Of a stretch of 64,000 nt of DNA, positions 1 through 9,140 are shown piece after piece. Made by a program: the position numbers and the translations under genes. This stretch comes from Limnephilus marmoratus (taxonomy: Eukaryota; Arthropoda; Insecta; Trichoptera; Limnephilidae). The DNA lies in assembly GCA_917880885.1 (NCBI GenBank), contig OU862920.1, forward strand, positions 4,588,001-4,652,000. Reading direction: 5' to 3'. The first letter of the stretch is position 1; each line of letters starts with the position of its first letter. The notes beneath the pieces were generated by a model. It did not search any database, had not been told where the DNA came from, and saw only the letters and a program-made list of their open reading frames with translations.

Positions 1-1076
1 ATTAATTGGTTTTTCATTAGATGGTGTAAAATTTACTATTTTTCACCCCACTTTGACGCCGGCTGCCTGCCAATTTTACTAACTATTTTTTTCTCATTTT
101 CTAATCGACCTTTATCATATGAAACCATTCCCGTTCGTGTACTCGATGACGCAATTTTTTCGAAAAAAATCGCTCACTATTTCCATGACTGCCCGGCTTC
201 TGCAAAGAGGCGCACCGGCAGACAAGCTCTTTTAAGGTTTTCTAAATGTCCATTATCACTACAAAGTAGTTTCTTCCATGTACTCTATGACGTAGGGTTT
301 ACCTATCTCGTCTCAAAGTCTATAAGGAAGTTTCTCAGTGACCTTTGGCTTGGATTTACTTACAGAAGGATGCACATGTGCACCAACAAACACTGTTTTA
401 AATGTGTGCTTTTTTAGTAAAACTGTAAACACTTCTTAACTTCTTCTTACATCACAATGTGGATAACGTCATTTGTTTGGGCTTTTTTTTCTTATTTTGC
501 GATTGTAATTTTCTTCTTATGCAAAACAATGCAAACAAAGGAATATTTTCAAAGGCACGTCACTCCCGGCGAAAAGCGTCAAAATGAAATGTTTATGTAA
601 GACATAAAACGCTGGGCAAAATCTCAATACAAGAAAAACAATATTAATTTGAATTCGTCCCGCTTCTACTCTCCTCAAAGTCAGGCTTGAAAGGCAAATA
701 TTTTTCCATCTCAGCTGAGACAAATGTCACCGACATGACAAATTGTACGTGCAAAGAATAAAGAGTATGCATTTGACAATATCTTTATACATCGCACATC
801 CCACAGAAAAGTGTCGTAAGGCAAAATTTTCTATTTTACGTTTTGTCTGTGAAAAATAAAGTGATTGTGATTATCTATGTCCCACGAAAACCGTATTTAA
901 GTTATCTCCGTGAGATGTCACTAAATCTCTTTTCGGCGGGAATGCATTTGTTTTCACTTTTTCACAAATTAACTTTTTTGACTTAACACTTTTCTACGGG
1001 GTGTGCGACATGTATTTTGTAAGATCCAGTTAACTTTTTTTTTTTATTTCAAGTCACTTAGAACACAATATTTTTT
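1..1076. other. AT-rich spacer, no gene recognised
   Basis: No ORF with a recognisable domain, no clear TIR pair and no tandem array is visible. Short ORFs on both strands have low-complexity composition and look like chance. Confidence 0.5.
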
Positions 1077-1428
1077 GAAGTGAAAACTTCTTTAGCACCG
1101 TTGTGATTTGAAACTCGAAGAAACGAAAAAGCGACTTTATAAAGATACAAACACATAAATCTACAGTATTTAGCCTGCGAGAGAATGAAAAGTAGAAGTG
1201 AAACATTTATAAAACCAAAGTCGACGTGATTGGGGAGTCTACGAAGCACAGCACAAAGAGGAGACCGATAGGCTACGAAGCACCGCACAAAGAGGACACC
1301 TATTGTGCTATCTCATTCTCTTGCAGGCTAAATCCTATAGATGTATGTGTTTGTCTCTTTTTAGTGCGACTATTTTTTGTTTCATCGAGTTTCAAATCAC
1401 AACTGTGCAAAATAAGTTTTCACTTTAG
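1077..1428. repeat. Foldback MITE, family A, copy 1
   Basis: The left arm (about 1077-1200) and right arm (about 1295-1428) are inverted copies of each other. Both carry the blocks GTGAAAACTT, TTGTGATTTGAAACTCG and the 'TTTAGCCTGC...GAGAATGA' stretch. The centre holds a short duplicated motif, CTACGAAGCAC followed by GCACAAAGAGGA, read twice. Related single-arm copies lie at 2190-2431, 25395-25560 (reversed), 58426-58612 and, as scraps, near 12600, 54890 and 63270. It is non-coding. The superfamily is unknown because no clean target duplication is visible. Confidence 0.6.
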
Positions 1429-1476
1429 AAAAAAATTGGTTAATTAGATTATAAGATATTTAAAAAAAAAATCATA

Positions 1477-1533
1477 GCTTTTAATGACTTTTCAAAGGGA
1501 TGTTGAAGTTACATGATTCTAAGGTTGTCATGG
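1477..1533. repeat. Half copy of palindromic MITE family G
   Basis: The stretch from AGCTTTTAATGACTTTTCAA to CATGGAACC matches the right arm of the palindromic elements at 28522-28692 and 43482-43679. Only one arm is clear here. Confidence 0.5.
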
Positions 1534-1758
1534 AACCAATATGATATTAATATATAATTGCGTATTAAAAAAGAAGATCAATTTTTGTTATCAAACTAAA
1601 AAAAAATCTAACCGAACCGCACGTCGAAAATATTAAAACTAAAGCATAGATATTTTCATATGTATGACACGAAAAATGTATTAGGTATTTATTTACGTAC
1701 GATATGTGTGTCACTCATTACCGCGTTATTAATATGCCAATTTTTAAATTACATTATG

Positions 1759-1993
1759 CAGGGTGTTAAGGGACGTACTTGGCACCACCTTGGTCACTCG
1801 TCAGACACCCGGCTGAGTGACCAGTGACGACATGCGGAAGAATTTTTTTTTGTTTGATTTTGAAAAAAAATTTTGAAAAAAAAAAAAATCGTCAAAAAGG
1901 TCACCGGAGACCAAAATTTCATTTACATTTTTTACTCCAAACAATGTCAGGAATCACTGGTTAAAGTAAGTCAAGTAGTCCCTTAACACCCTG
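1759..1993. mobile_element. Small TIR element with CAGGGTGTTAAGGGAC ends
   Basis: The left end reads CAGGGTGTTAAGGGACGTAC and the right end, reverse-complemented, reads CAGGGTGTTAAGGGACTACT, giving TIRs of about 24 bp with one indel. The 235-bp interior is non-coding. TTAA occurs in both TIRs (1766-1769 and 1983-1986), so the true boundary could lie there (piggyBac-like) or at CAGGG. A rearranged relative occupies 2627-2890. Confidence 0.6.
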
Positions 1994-2189
1994 TAGATTA
2001 AACAGTCCATTCGTTAGTATTTCAGAAATCGCTAGTAGCCTGTGGATCGCTCATTCTCGGCGTTAGTACCTATTTTAACTTAATTCGATTCCTCATAAAT
2101 CTCTTATCACCATATTCGTTACGCTCTGATTTTATATAAAGGTTTTGCAATTTCACAACCGATAAGAAATACAAACGCAGCCGAAATAC
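1994..2189. other. Spacer without recognised content
   Basis: AT-rich sequence with no domain, TIR or array visible. Confidence 0.4.
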
Positions 2190-2431
2190 ACAAATCAGAG
2201 TGTGCAATTCACACTCGGTAGAAATGAAACTTTCTAAAAACTAAAGCAGACAAGAGTGAGGAGACTGCGAAGCACCCCACAAAGAGGAGAACGATTATAC
2301 TATCTCATTCTCTAGCAGTTTAGATCCTATAGATATATGTATTTGTTTCCTTTTAATCTCTTTTTCTCTATTTGGCTCGCTTCCGTTTTATCGAGTTTTA
2401 AATCACAACGGTGCTAAAGAAATTTTTACTT
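2190..2431 (+). repeat. MITE family A, single-arm copy
   Basis: Shares 'GAGTGAGGAGACTGCGAAGC', 'CACAAAGAGGAGA', the CATTCTCT block and the terminal CACAACGGTGCTAAAGAA with the foldback copy at 1077-1428 and the reversed copy near 25.4 kb. It starts with an imperfect GTGTGCAATTCACAC palindrome. Non-coding. Confidence 0.55.
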
Positions 2432-2454
2432 AAAAAAATCAAGTTATAGACTAA

Positions 2455-2560
2455 TCATTGAAGAAGAAATTTAAAGAATCAATAACACCCAAAAAAGGGA
2501 AACGGTCGCAACTGGGAATCGAACTCACGAATCTGCCTTACCGAGACAACGCGTTTAATT
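2455..2560 (-). repeat. tRNA-derived SINE (family 2), reversed
   Basis: On the minus strand a pol III B-box-like block GTGAGTTCGATTCCCAGTTG is followed by CGACC, and the tail runs into TTCTTCTTCAATGA. The same B-box/tail pair recurs on the plus strand at 41160-41275 and 41550-41720. tRNA folding is incomplete, so I call a SINE and not a functional tRNA. Confidence 0.6.
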
Positions 2561-2626
2561 TATGTACTTTTGTCGATCTCATTCTTCCTCTCTTTCGCAG
2601 TAGGTAGTCGCATTAAAATATATAGA

Positions 2627-2890
2627 GTGAAAAATGTAAATGAAATTTTGGACTTTTAGGATGTCTTTTTAATTTTTTTTTCTTGAAAATCAAACAATTT
2701 TTTTTCCACATGTCATTACTGGTCACTCAGCCGAGTAATCAACTAACTCTTCACCGCACCCCGAACCTCCGATACATGACTTTTTATGCTTTAGTAGAAA
2801 AAAAAGTCACCGGAGACCAGAATTTCATAAAATTTTTATTCTCCAAATAATGTCGGGAATCACAGGTAAGTCAAGTACATCCCTTAACAT
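2627..2890. repeat. Rearranged foldback relative of the 1759-1993 element
   Basis: The right part (TCACCGGAGACCAGAATTTC to ACATCCCTTAACATC) is colinear with 1900-1990, while the left part is the reverse complement of the same element, including the block around CACTCAGCCGAGT. The result is an imperfect palindrome of about 260 bp. The terminal motif is decayed. Confidence 0.5.
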
Positions 2891-2955
2891 CTTAGTACCT
2901 ATATATATAGTTCTTAATCAAAGAATGATACAGCTAAAAGTGGCCGAATTTATCA

Positions 2956-3020
2956 ACACCTTAGCTCAGTTGGTAGAGCACTTGCCATGTAAGTAAAGGG
3001 TCCTGGTCTCGAGAGGTGCC
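2956..3020 (+). other. tRNA-like sequence, probably SINE head or pseudo-tRNA
   Basis: TAGCTCAGTTGGTAGAGC (2962-2979) is a canonical A-box and D-arm. Downstream the sequence degrades: the B-box position reads GGTCCTGGTCTCGAG, not the GGTTCGAATCC consensus, and the acceptor arms do not pair well. This looks like a tRNA-derived repeat or pseudogene. Confidence 0.5.
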
Positions 3021-3901
3021 AATAACCTTTTCAGATTTTTCTGTCTCCAGATTTTCGATTGAGTTTCGATAATATTGTCTTCATTTAATTAAATATTATA
3101 ATTTGAGATTTTACTCATAAAGTTAAAAATTTAAAATAAAAATGTTACTGTTTACATGAAATTTTGAAAAAATACTGCCACCTTTTTTCCCACCCCTTAA
3201 AGCAACATTTCGATAATGTTGATGAAATTTTGCACCCTTTTAAAGAAAGTTAAGAGAATCATTACCATTTTTATCTGAATTCGACTAACTCTGTCTAAGG
3301 CTCGCGCAACACCGGGGACATAAAACTTCACAAATAAGTGTATAAGGACAAATAAGCATTACACTCAAAGATAACCGCATAATCTTAAAGCTCAAAGACC
3401 AAAATTTCATAACTTCAAAGCACAACAAAGCTCTAAACTCAAAGCTCAAAGCTAAAAGTTTTACATATAGAGAAAAGCTTGTGGAAAACAACAGAAGAAA
3501 AAAATAGGTATGAGAATAGGTCGTAAAGTATATTTTATACCGCCAGGTGATTGAGGTGTCCCCATCCAGAAAAAAAATTGACAAATTTTTATTTTGGCAT
3601 CAAAAAGTACCTATAACTTTAAATTTTCACCCTCTTACCCCCCCACCCTCCCTTTTTTTAATCGCGACTTTAGTATTTTTGTATGAAAAAATTTTACCGT
3701 ATATCAAACAGAACGAAATTATTTATGTAGTTGAATGATAGATGGCGCTACGTCCGCCTCATCGAACATTCATTCACACATGCGCAAGTCATTGACGAGA
3801 AGCGTCGCGTCATTTTGATAATTCATTCGGCGTTTGTTATGTATCAAAACGCAGTGGGTGCAATATTTTGTACGAATTATTTTAATTTTTCACTTTACAT
3901 T
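3021..3901. other. AT-rich spacer with one dispersed repeat block
   Basis: At 3150-3262 a block (TTTACATGAAATTTTGAAAA ... CTTAAAGCAAC ... TTGATGAAATTTTGCAC) is shared with 59700-59800 and may be a degraded 3' region of a dispersed element. The rest shows nothing recognisable. Confidence 0.4.
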
Positions 3902-4975
3902 TAAGGGCCTTTAAACAGCCAGCGGCCGAGAATCCAAATTTCTGTCGAAAGATATTCTTACGATCGTACAGGGCGGTTCCAATGAGAAAGATAAATTTTT
4001 CTCCGCACCAGATTTTAAAAATTATAACTCAATATCGATTATTATTTCATTAAAAATTTGCTTTAATTTATACCTACATCCAAAAATGCTGAAAGGCGTG
4101 ATGATAAAACAAATAAAATTAAATAATTTTTGTTGTTATCATAAGTATTCATAATTTTTAATAATGTCTAAGCAAAATAAAAATGTAAAAAATCTTAAAT
4201 ATATTAGTTTGTAAGACCGTAAATAAATACACAAACTGAAGTGTTTTCGTCACAAAACACGTGCGTGAATCTTTTTTTTAATGATTTTTAATTAAACTAA
4301 GATTAAAATTCTGAAACATAGCTTTCCCAGACAATTTATTGATATATTTTACTTATTGATTATATGATTTGAAATGTGTGTTGTATGATATCACTGTATA
4401 AAAGTATATTCATTTAAATATTGCAAACATGAAGACTTAGATGTATTTTCAAACTCAATTGCTACCTTCAGAAGGAAATTATACTTATGTACATATCCCT
4501 GATGATCTCACCTAGACCTATAAAATGTGTATGAATGTATTTATGTGTCCATGTGTGTATATATTTTGTAATTATTGATCCTTCTTGTTTTATGTATGTA
4601 CTTTAATTTATTATTATGTAATACAACTTATTAAGAATGTTGTGATGAATGTTGTGCTCACCTCTCATTGGAATTATCACTGTAACCATATTAAAATTGT
4701 TAACTAATGTAGTAAATATATGTGATATATTCTGTTGGCGAGCCAACAAATAAATAAATAGATGCAAATTGTTTTCTTGTTATTTTGTTGTAACAAATCT
4801 GCCAACGACCTATGTTATAACCTTATACTAAAAATAAACATTTTTCACAAAATTTAAAAAAAAACCTTTACTAGATAAAAGAACAATCTTTCGAAATCAA
4901 TTTATAATTTTTTGTAGAAAAGAGTCAATACGTCTGAAATTGATTTAAAAATGACATATTTCTGGTTTTCTCTTA
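3902..4975 (+). mobile_element. Family P non-autonomous TIR element, copy 1 (interrupted)
   Basis: The 5' block CCAGCGGCCGA, the central TAACTCAATATCGAT and the 3' block AAAATGACATATTTCTGG are shared with copies at 4981-5635, 10919-12322 and 50181-50856. A retrotransposon 3' end is inserted at about 4393-4788, which explains the extra length. The 3' TIR is shortened by a small deletion. Non-coding. The intact copies have ends TAAGAGCGTTTAACCAG / CTGGTTATACCCTCTTA, an imperfect 17-bp TIR. Confidence 0.7.
4393..4761 (+). mobile_element. Non-LTR retrotransposon 3' end inserted in P copy 1
   Basis: This segment is absent from the other P copies. It ends in a hairpin TGTTGGCGAGCCAACA followed by AATAAATAAATA, a typical tail for CR1/Jockey-group non-LTR elements. 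No coding domain is left. A short unmatched stretch (4762-4788) precedes the resumption of P. Confidence 0.6.
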
Positions 4976-4980
4976 ACTTC

Positions 4981-5635
4981 TAAGAGCGTTTAACCAGCCA
5001 GCGGCCGAAAATCCACATTTCAGAGAGAAAGATTAATTATTCTCCGTACCAGCTTTTTAAAATTATAACTCAATATCGATTTTATTTCATTCCAAATTTG
5101 CTTTAATTTATACCTACATCCAAAAAATGATAAAACTATTAAAATAATGTCCTTTATGTAATTATTTTTTGATTATAAGTATTTATCATTTTTCAATAAC
5201 GTCTAAGTTAAATAAGAATGTTAAAAAATCTGAAATATATTGGTTTGTAAGTGCGTTAATAAATACACATTTTTCATTTTTCACCATTTTTCGTCAACAT
5301 GTACGGATATATTTTGATATTGATTTTATTTAAACGTAAATTAAAATTCTAAAACATGCGATACCCAGAAAATGCATTGATTTATTTTATTGCATGATTA
5401 TATGATTTGAAATGGGTGAGGTATAATACAAAATCTTTTTTGAAAATTTAACAAATCTGCCAATGACCTATGGTATAACCTTATTATACTAAAAATAAAC
5501 ATTTTTTCTCAAAATTTAATACATACCTTTACTAGATAAATGAACAATCTTTCGAAATCAATTTATAATTTTTTGTAGAAAAGAGTCTGATTTAAAAATG
5601 ACATACTTCTGGTATTCTCTGGTAATACCCTCTTA
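4981..5635 (+). mobile_element. Family P element, copy 2 (full length)
   Basis: Starts TAAGAGCGTTTAACCAG and ends CTGGTAATACCCTCTTA, so the ends form an imperfect TIR. The copy is 655 bp and lies head to tail, 5 bp after copy 1. Non-coding, AT-rich, with the AATATCGATTTTATTTCATT block intact. Target duplications are not obvious, so the superfamily is undetermined. Confidence 0.7.
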
Positions 5636-6166
5636 AGAGATCAAACAATGAATATGTCCGTTACTTTAATGAAATACATTGAATTGAGAAAATGAATGGA
5701 TGGTGTTTTTTTTGTTTTTATCGGCGGTCATCGTCAACAGCGCTCCATTCCTCTTTCTGTTATAGATCCCATCCCCACCCAATTGCAATACGTTCGTTAT
5801 TTTTTATTTAACACCCAAAATACTCACTAGAAACAATTTATGCAGAACAACATTTGCCGGTTCAGCTGGTTTATTATGTAGAAGCCCTTCTGGGTGTAAA
5901 ATAAATAAATTACTGTCTATGGGGATATATAGGGTGGCGGCAGATGCGTTTAGATGTAGATTAAAAAAATATATTTTTTTAAATTTTCTTTATTAATTAA
6001 TAATAATACAATTGTATAAAACCTTAAAATATTATCATGTACCAGCTATTCAGTTTGTTTTCCATTCCAAAAATTTTCCTGTTAGGTATCCTACTCGGCT
6101 TTAGCTAAATTTCTTTTTCTCAAGAAATGAAACTATGTAAAATCCATCATGTCATATTTTTTATAA
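5636..6166. other. Spacer with one retrotransposon-like tail
   Basis: At 5876-5913 a hairpin-like AGAAGCCCTTCTGGGTGT runs into AAATAAATAAATTA, resembling the tail at 55540-55570 (reversed), so a short 3' fragment of a non-LTR element probably lies here. Nothing else is recognisable. Confidence 0.4.
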
Positions 6167-6174
6167 GCTATATG

Positions 6175-7130
6175 TAGAGACACTGTTCATAGCTTTAATT
6201 TTTAAGAAATGTAGCATTAATTATTGAAAAAATAGCTGTTATAGCTTTAATTTTGCGTTTTCATAGCGTTTATAGCTAAACAGGATAAAGTCAAGGAATG
6301 GGAGTCGGCAAGAGGGGAAAAACAATTAAATTGGTAAAATCACTTGAAACTTGTTTATTTTATTATTGGTTGAAACTCAACATGGCACATGTTTCTACAG
6401 TAGAGTGTGTCATGTTCGTTCTACGATCTGTCAATACAAGATTATAGCAACTAAAAATCTTTCGGCGTCAACACTTTTCACAGGGGCCCACACAGTCATC
6501 AGAGCTGCCTCAGCAAATTCTCTGTGAACAATTTTTACAGCTAAGAGTAGCTGAATTATGTCTACAGTGACTCCATCCCTCACTTGCTCTACAAGCTGTC
6601 TTTGAAAATACCTGTTACCTTCCAGGAATTTACTGTCATCAACAGATTTAAACGTTGGAGCAAACCTAATTTTACTTGCTAAAAGAATAGCGTCTGATCA
6701 CTGGACATTCTGACCTACAATTGCAGGATTGAAAATTTTACCTGCGTGCTCAAGAAATTGATTAGTGCTGTTGTCTTGACGGTTCAGCATATGAGATGCC
6801 AGTTTCACAGAACTCTTCTGACAACTCTCTCTTATTTGAGTTTTTATTTGGGTTAAGACAACCCGGTTCTTTACCTCCTGCACAGCCTTTAAGGTTTTGG
6901 CAGGGAAAACACCATCACTCAATTTTTGTAAAGAAAGGCTTAGGGACACCAAGTCCTCCCAAAGCAAATGAGCGTATGGATATTTTGACCCTTCTAATAC
7001 ATTTACCAATTTGTTAAGTTTTGTTGTAAAAATTGCTGCTATTTCGCGTTTTAACGTTTTTATCGCTAAAAACTCCATTTATCGCTTTAATTCGCGAATA
7101 TATCGTTAATGCGATGAATCAGTGTCTCTA
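6175..7130 (-). mobile_element. hAT element with perfect 8-bp target duplication
   Basis: The ends read TAGAGACACTG and CAGTGTCTCTA, and the element is flanked by the perfect direct repeat GCTATATG (6167-6174 and 7131-7138). An 8-bp duplication and short TIRs define hAT. The element is 956 bp and encodes a decayed transposase on the minus strand, so it is a shortened derivative of an autonomous element. Subterminal AGCTTTAATTTT blocks occur near the left end. Confidence 0.85.
6363..7078 (-). pseudogene. hAT transposase C-terminal half, decayed
   Basis: An open frame starting near 7078 encodes about 126 residues (LNKLVNVLEGSKYPYAHLLW early on, FLEHAGKIFNPAIVGQNV at the end), then meets a TGA. 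The same frame continues for about 90 residues with no further stop (SKIRFAPTFKSVDDSKFLEG ... AALMTVWAPVKSVDAERF). A frameshift then leads to SCYNLVLTDRRTNM and LSFNQ before the stop. The VDAERF ... NLVLTDRRTNM pattern resembles the hAT C-terminal dimerisation region. The N-terminal BED finger and most of the catalytic domain are missing. The product cannot be functional. Lying inside an element with a perfect 8-bp duplication supports the family call. Confidence 0.7.
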
Positions 7131-7138
7131 GCTATATG

Positions 7139-7407
7139 GATGTTTAGTTAAATAGATGTTCAAGCACAAAATGGAATGACAAAAGAAAAGTGCTGTTAAT
7201 TAAAATTTCTAAAAACAATGGATATTATATTTTAATTGTCTTCTTGGGAATATCTATATAATTAAATGGAATCCACATAGAAATACTAAAATATAGTTGA
7301 GCTTTTGCCGTATACAAAAAAGATATTTTATGTGGATTTGTTATAAACTGGTTCAAAAAGCAATGCGTAAACACAACACAGAGTAATAAAAAGTAAAAAA
7401 AATAAAA
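7139..7407. other. Spacer downstream of the candidate host gene
   Basis: AT-rich sequence 3' of the minus-strand gene. I see no clear minus-strand AATAAA, so the polyadenylation site is not placed. Confidence 0.4.
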
Positions 7408-7983
7408 TTATTTAATGTAAAGTAAAAATATGAGCACCAAACAATACATGATACCGACTCCAGCTATAAATATAGTGATGGATGATATAATTATACATGG
7501 TTTCATCTGTTTTTTACCATACTCATCTGGATCAAAACTAACAGTGGTATTTGGGGAGGGTTTTGGTGATGTGATAGGTAAATCAGTTGTCGAATTGTCT
7601 TGCTTTTTTCCTTTCTCTAATTGTTGCACAGTTTTAACTGTAGTACCCTCCGTAGTACCCTTCGTAGTACCCTTCGTAGTACCCTCCGTAGTTTTAACTG
7701 CAGTAACCGTAGTCGGATCGCCTGGTTCCCTCTTAAACCGATACGGAGTCGATTCTCTTACTACTAGTATATCCTCGCGAGGATAAAAGATTGCGTTCCT
7801 CTCTTTGTCAATTCTTTGCAGGTCAACATTGTGGACGTGGTGATGTTTCATCAATTCTTCGTACAACTTTTCATTTTTGGGTATTTTGAGTTCATCATCT
7901 GGCTGTGTTAAAATAATAATATGGATTTCCACAGAAGGGTTCTCTAATGGAAGCGGTTGTTTTATGTTAAATTCTGCGGTCAA
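7408..7983 (-). CDS. Exon 2 of candidate membrane protein (Thr-rich stalk and TM)
   Basis: A 191-codon open frame on the minus strand begins directly after a splice acceptor (TATTTTTAG at the 7984 boundary). It starts LTAEFNIKQPLP and carries a hydrophilic region rich in charged residues (residues 20-90). A Thr-rich stretch follows (about residues 96-116) with TEGTTKGTTKGTTEGTT, encoded by a 12-bp repeat at about 7646-7693. Two possible N-glycosylation sites (NST, NTT) come next, then a single hydrophobic segment (IIISSITIFIAGVGIMYCLV) close to the C-terminus, ending FLLYIK. With exon 1 this gives a signal peptide, ectodomain, mucin-like stalk and C-terminal membrane anchor. I do not recognise the family. 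No transposase, RT or gag motif is present, so a lineage-specific host gene is the best reading. The frame could also be a retained pseudogene exon. Confidence 0.55.
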   Translation of the reverse strand: MTAEFNIKQPLPLENPSVEIHIIILTQPDDELKIPKNEKLYEELMKHHHVHNVDLQRIDKERNAIFYPREDILVVRESTPYRFKREPGDPTTVTAVKTTEGTTKGTTKGTTEGTTVKTVQQLEKGKKQDNSTTDLPITSPKPSPNTTVSFDPDEYGKKQMKPCIIISSITIFIAGVGIMYCLVLIFLLYIK

Positions 7984-8041
7984 CTAAAAATAATTGTTTG
8001 TTAGTTTCATTGGGGTATTACATTCATGGTTTAACAATGGG

Positions 8042-8285
8042 TAGCTTTTTCCCTTGGCTTCGCTCGCATGGTATTAGGGGGGTGCCTACTCCGCCTCCTC
8101 CACCTCCCTCCCCCCTTCCCTCACTCTCCCCTCCCCTAAGGTAGTGGAGAGGAGAAGGAGATGGGAAAGAGCAGGATGAAGAAGTACCTGGCTATTCAGA
8201 TCTGGTAACCAAACAAGCCATTTCAAGCAACGTTTCAATTCTGGATGACGATCTTTCACCAGGGCGATACGAGTATCTTCCACTC
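8042..8285 (-). repeat. Repeat with purine-rich body and CGAAGCC hairpin end, reversed
   Basis: Reverse-complemented, this ends TAATACCATGCGAGCGAAGC, then CAAGGGAAAAAGCT, preceded by a GGGAGGGAGGTGGAGGAGG-type purine run. The same end occurs at 16805-16858, where it finishes AAAAGCTAGT. A hairpin-capable CGAAGC segment a few bases before CTAG resembles Helitron 3' ends, though a non-LTR tail is also possible. The 8150-8285 part (CCCTGGTGAAAG ... GAAACGTTGCTTG on the minus strand) recurs at 44687-44735 and 46536-46600. Confidence 0.5.
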
Positions 8286-8302
8286 TGGAACGTGCCGCAA
8301 AT

Positions 8303-8447
8303 ATACTAGATATTATTTTTAATTAATAAACTGTAAAATACCACAAATTAATCAAATAAAATTTATTTGCGCACGCCGCGCCGGTTTCAATCCTGCGACC
8401 TTTAGATTGTGAGTCGAGAGTCTTACTCCTAGACCACGGAGGCCCTC
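8303..8447 (-). repeat. tRNA-derived SINE (family 1), reversed, in the intron
   Basis: On the minus strand an A-box-like TGGTCTAGGAGTAAGAC (8420-8436) and a B-box GGTCGCAGGATTGAAACC (8383-8400) are followed by the family tail GCGTGCGCAAATAAATTTTA and TTTGATTAATTTGTG. The same head-plus-tail unit is at 20584-20712 and 44266-44395. The tRNA part is not cloverleaf-perfect. Confidence 0.7.
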
Positions 8448-8642
8448 GGTGTTGCTAGCTTACTAAAAGTAAAATTTATTTTTTGATGATCAGTATAAAA
8501 AATATTTACGTGGGAATTACTCTTCCCTTTGAGTTGTGTTTTATAGAAGACTGCTTTTCAAGGAAGCTCTTCATTATCCCCTGTCATCCTAATCCTAATA
8601 GTAATTGTGATTATTATAAATCTTCCACCTCAATATTACAGA

Positions 8643-8855
8643 GGGTTATTATACAATCGGAGGAGACATTAAAGGGTTATTGTATAAGCGGAGGAGACAT
8701 TACAGCAATAAGTAAAGGGTTATTGTACAAACGCAGGAGACATTACAGCAAGGAGTAAAGGGTTATTGTACAAATGGAGGAGACATTACAGCAAGAAGTA
8801 AAGGGTTATTTGTACAAACGGAGGAGACATTACAACAAGAAGTAAAGGGTTATTG
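8643..8855 (+). repeat. 43-bp minisatellite, about five units
   Basis: The anchor GGGTTATT recurs at 8643, 8674, 8717, 8760, 8803 and 8847, giving one short first unit and then a 43-44 bp period. Each unit reads about GGGTTATTGTACAAACGGAG, GAGACATTACAGCAAGAAG, TAAA. It directly abuts the retrotransposon 3' fragment that follows. Confidence 0.85.
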
Positions 8856-8865
8856 TTGTGGGTTA

Positions 8866-9057
8866 TTATGGCTGTGGAACGATTTGCCGACCTCTGTGTT
8901 TCCTCCTTCCTACAACATGGGTCTCTTCAAAACCAAGAGTTCATTCCTTCCTCTCCTCAAAAAGACCCTCCACACAGCATCTCAGATGACACAGGCCCTG
9001 AGGGAAATTATTTTCCTCACGGCCTCCCGTGTGGAGCTAATGTAAAAAAAGAAGAAG
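8866..9057 (+). pseudogene. CR1/Jockey-type retrotransposon 3' fragment
   Basis: Encodes WLWNDLPTSVFPPSYNMGLF then KTKSSFL, matching the C-terminus of the RT ORF at 60957-61946 (WNDLPASVFPPSYNMGLFKT). After the coding end comes the family 3' UTR hairpin (GGCCCTGAGGGAAATTATTT / CCTCACGGCC) and an A-rich end (TGTAAAAAAAG). It is a severely 5'-truncated copy of the family clustered at 59.8-62.6 kb. Confidence 0.75.
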
Positions 9058-9140
9058 TGGTGCTCTTATTCTAAAACTTCGTTCAACTCTTACTAATTAA
9101 AATTGTGAGAAGTTGTATGTTAAAATTTGGTTACAATTAC

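Noticed and set aside
2956..3020. Functional tRNA gene
   Set aside because: A good A box but a poor B box and no acceptor pairing.
4499..4530. CCTGATGATCTC sequence
   Set aside because: No GAAAC box or stem II follows; chance match to the hammerhead core.
8643..8855. CRISPR array
   Set aside because: Units are contiguous minisatellite repeats without unique spacers, and the genome is eukaryotic.
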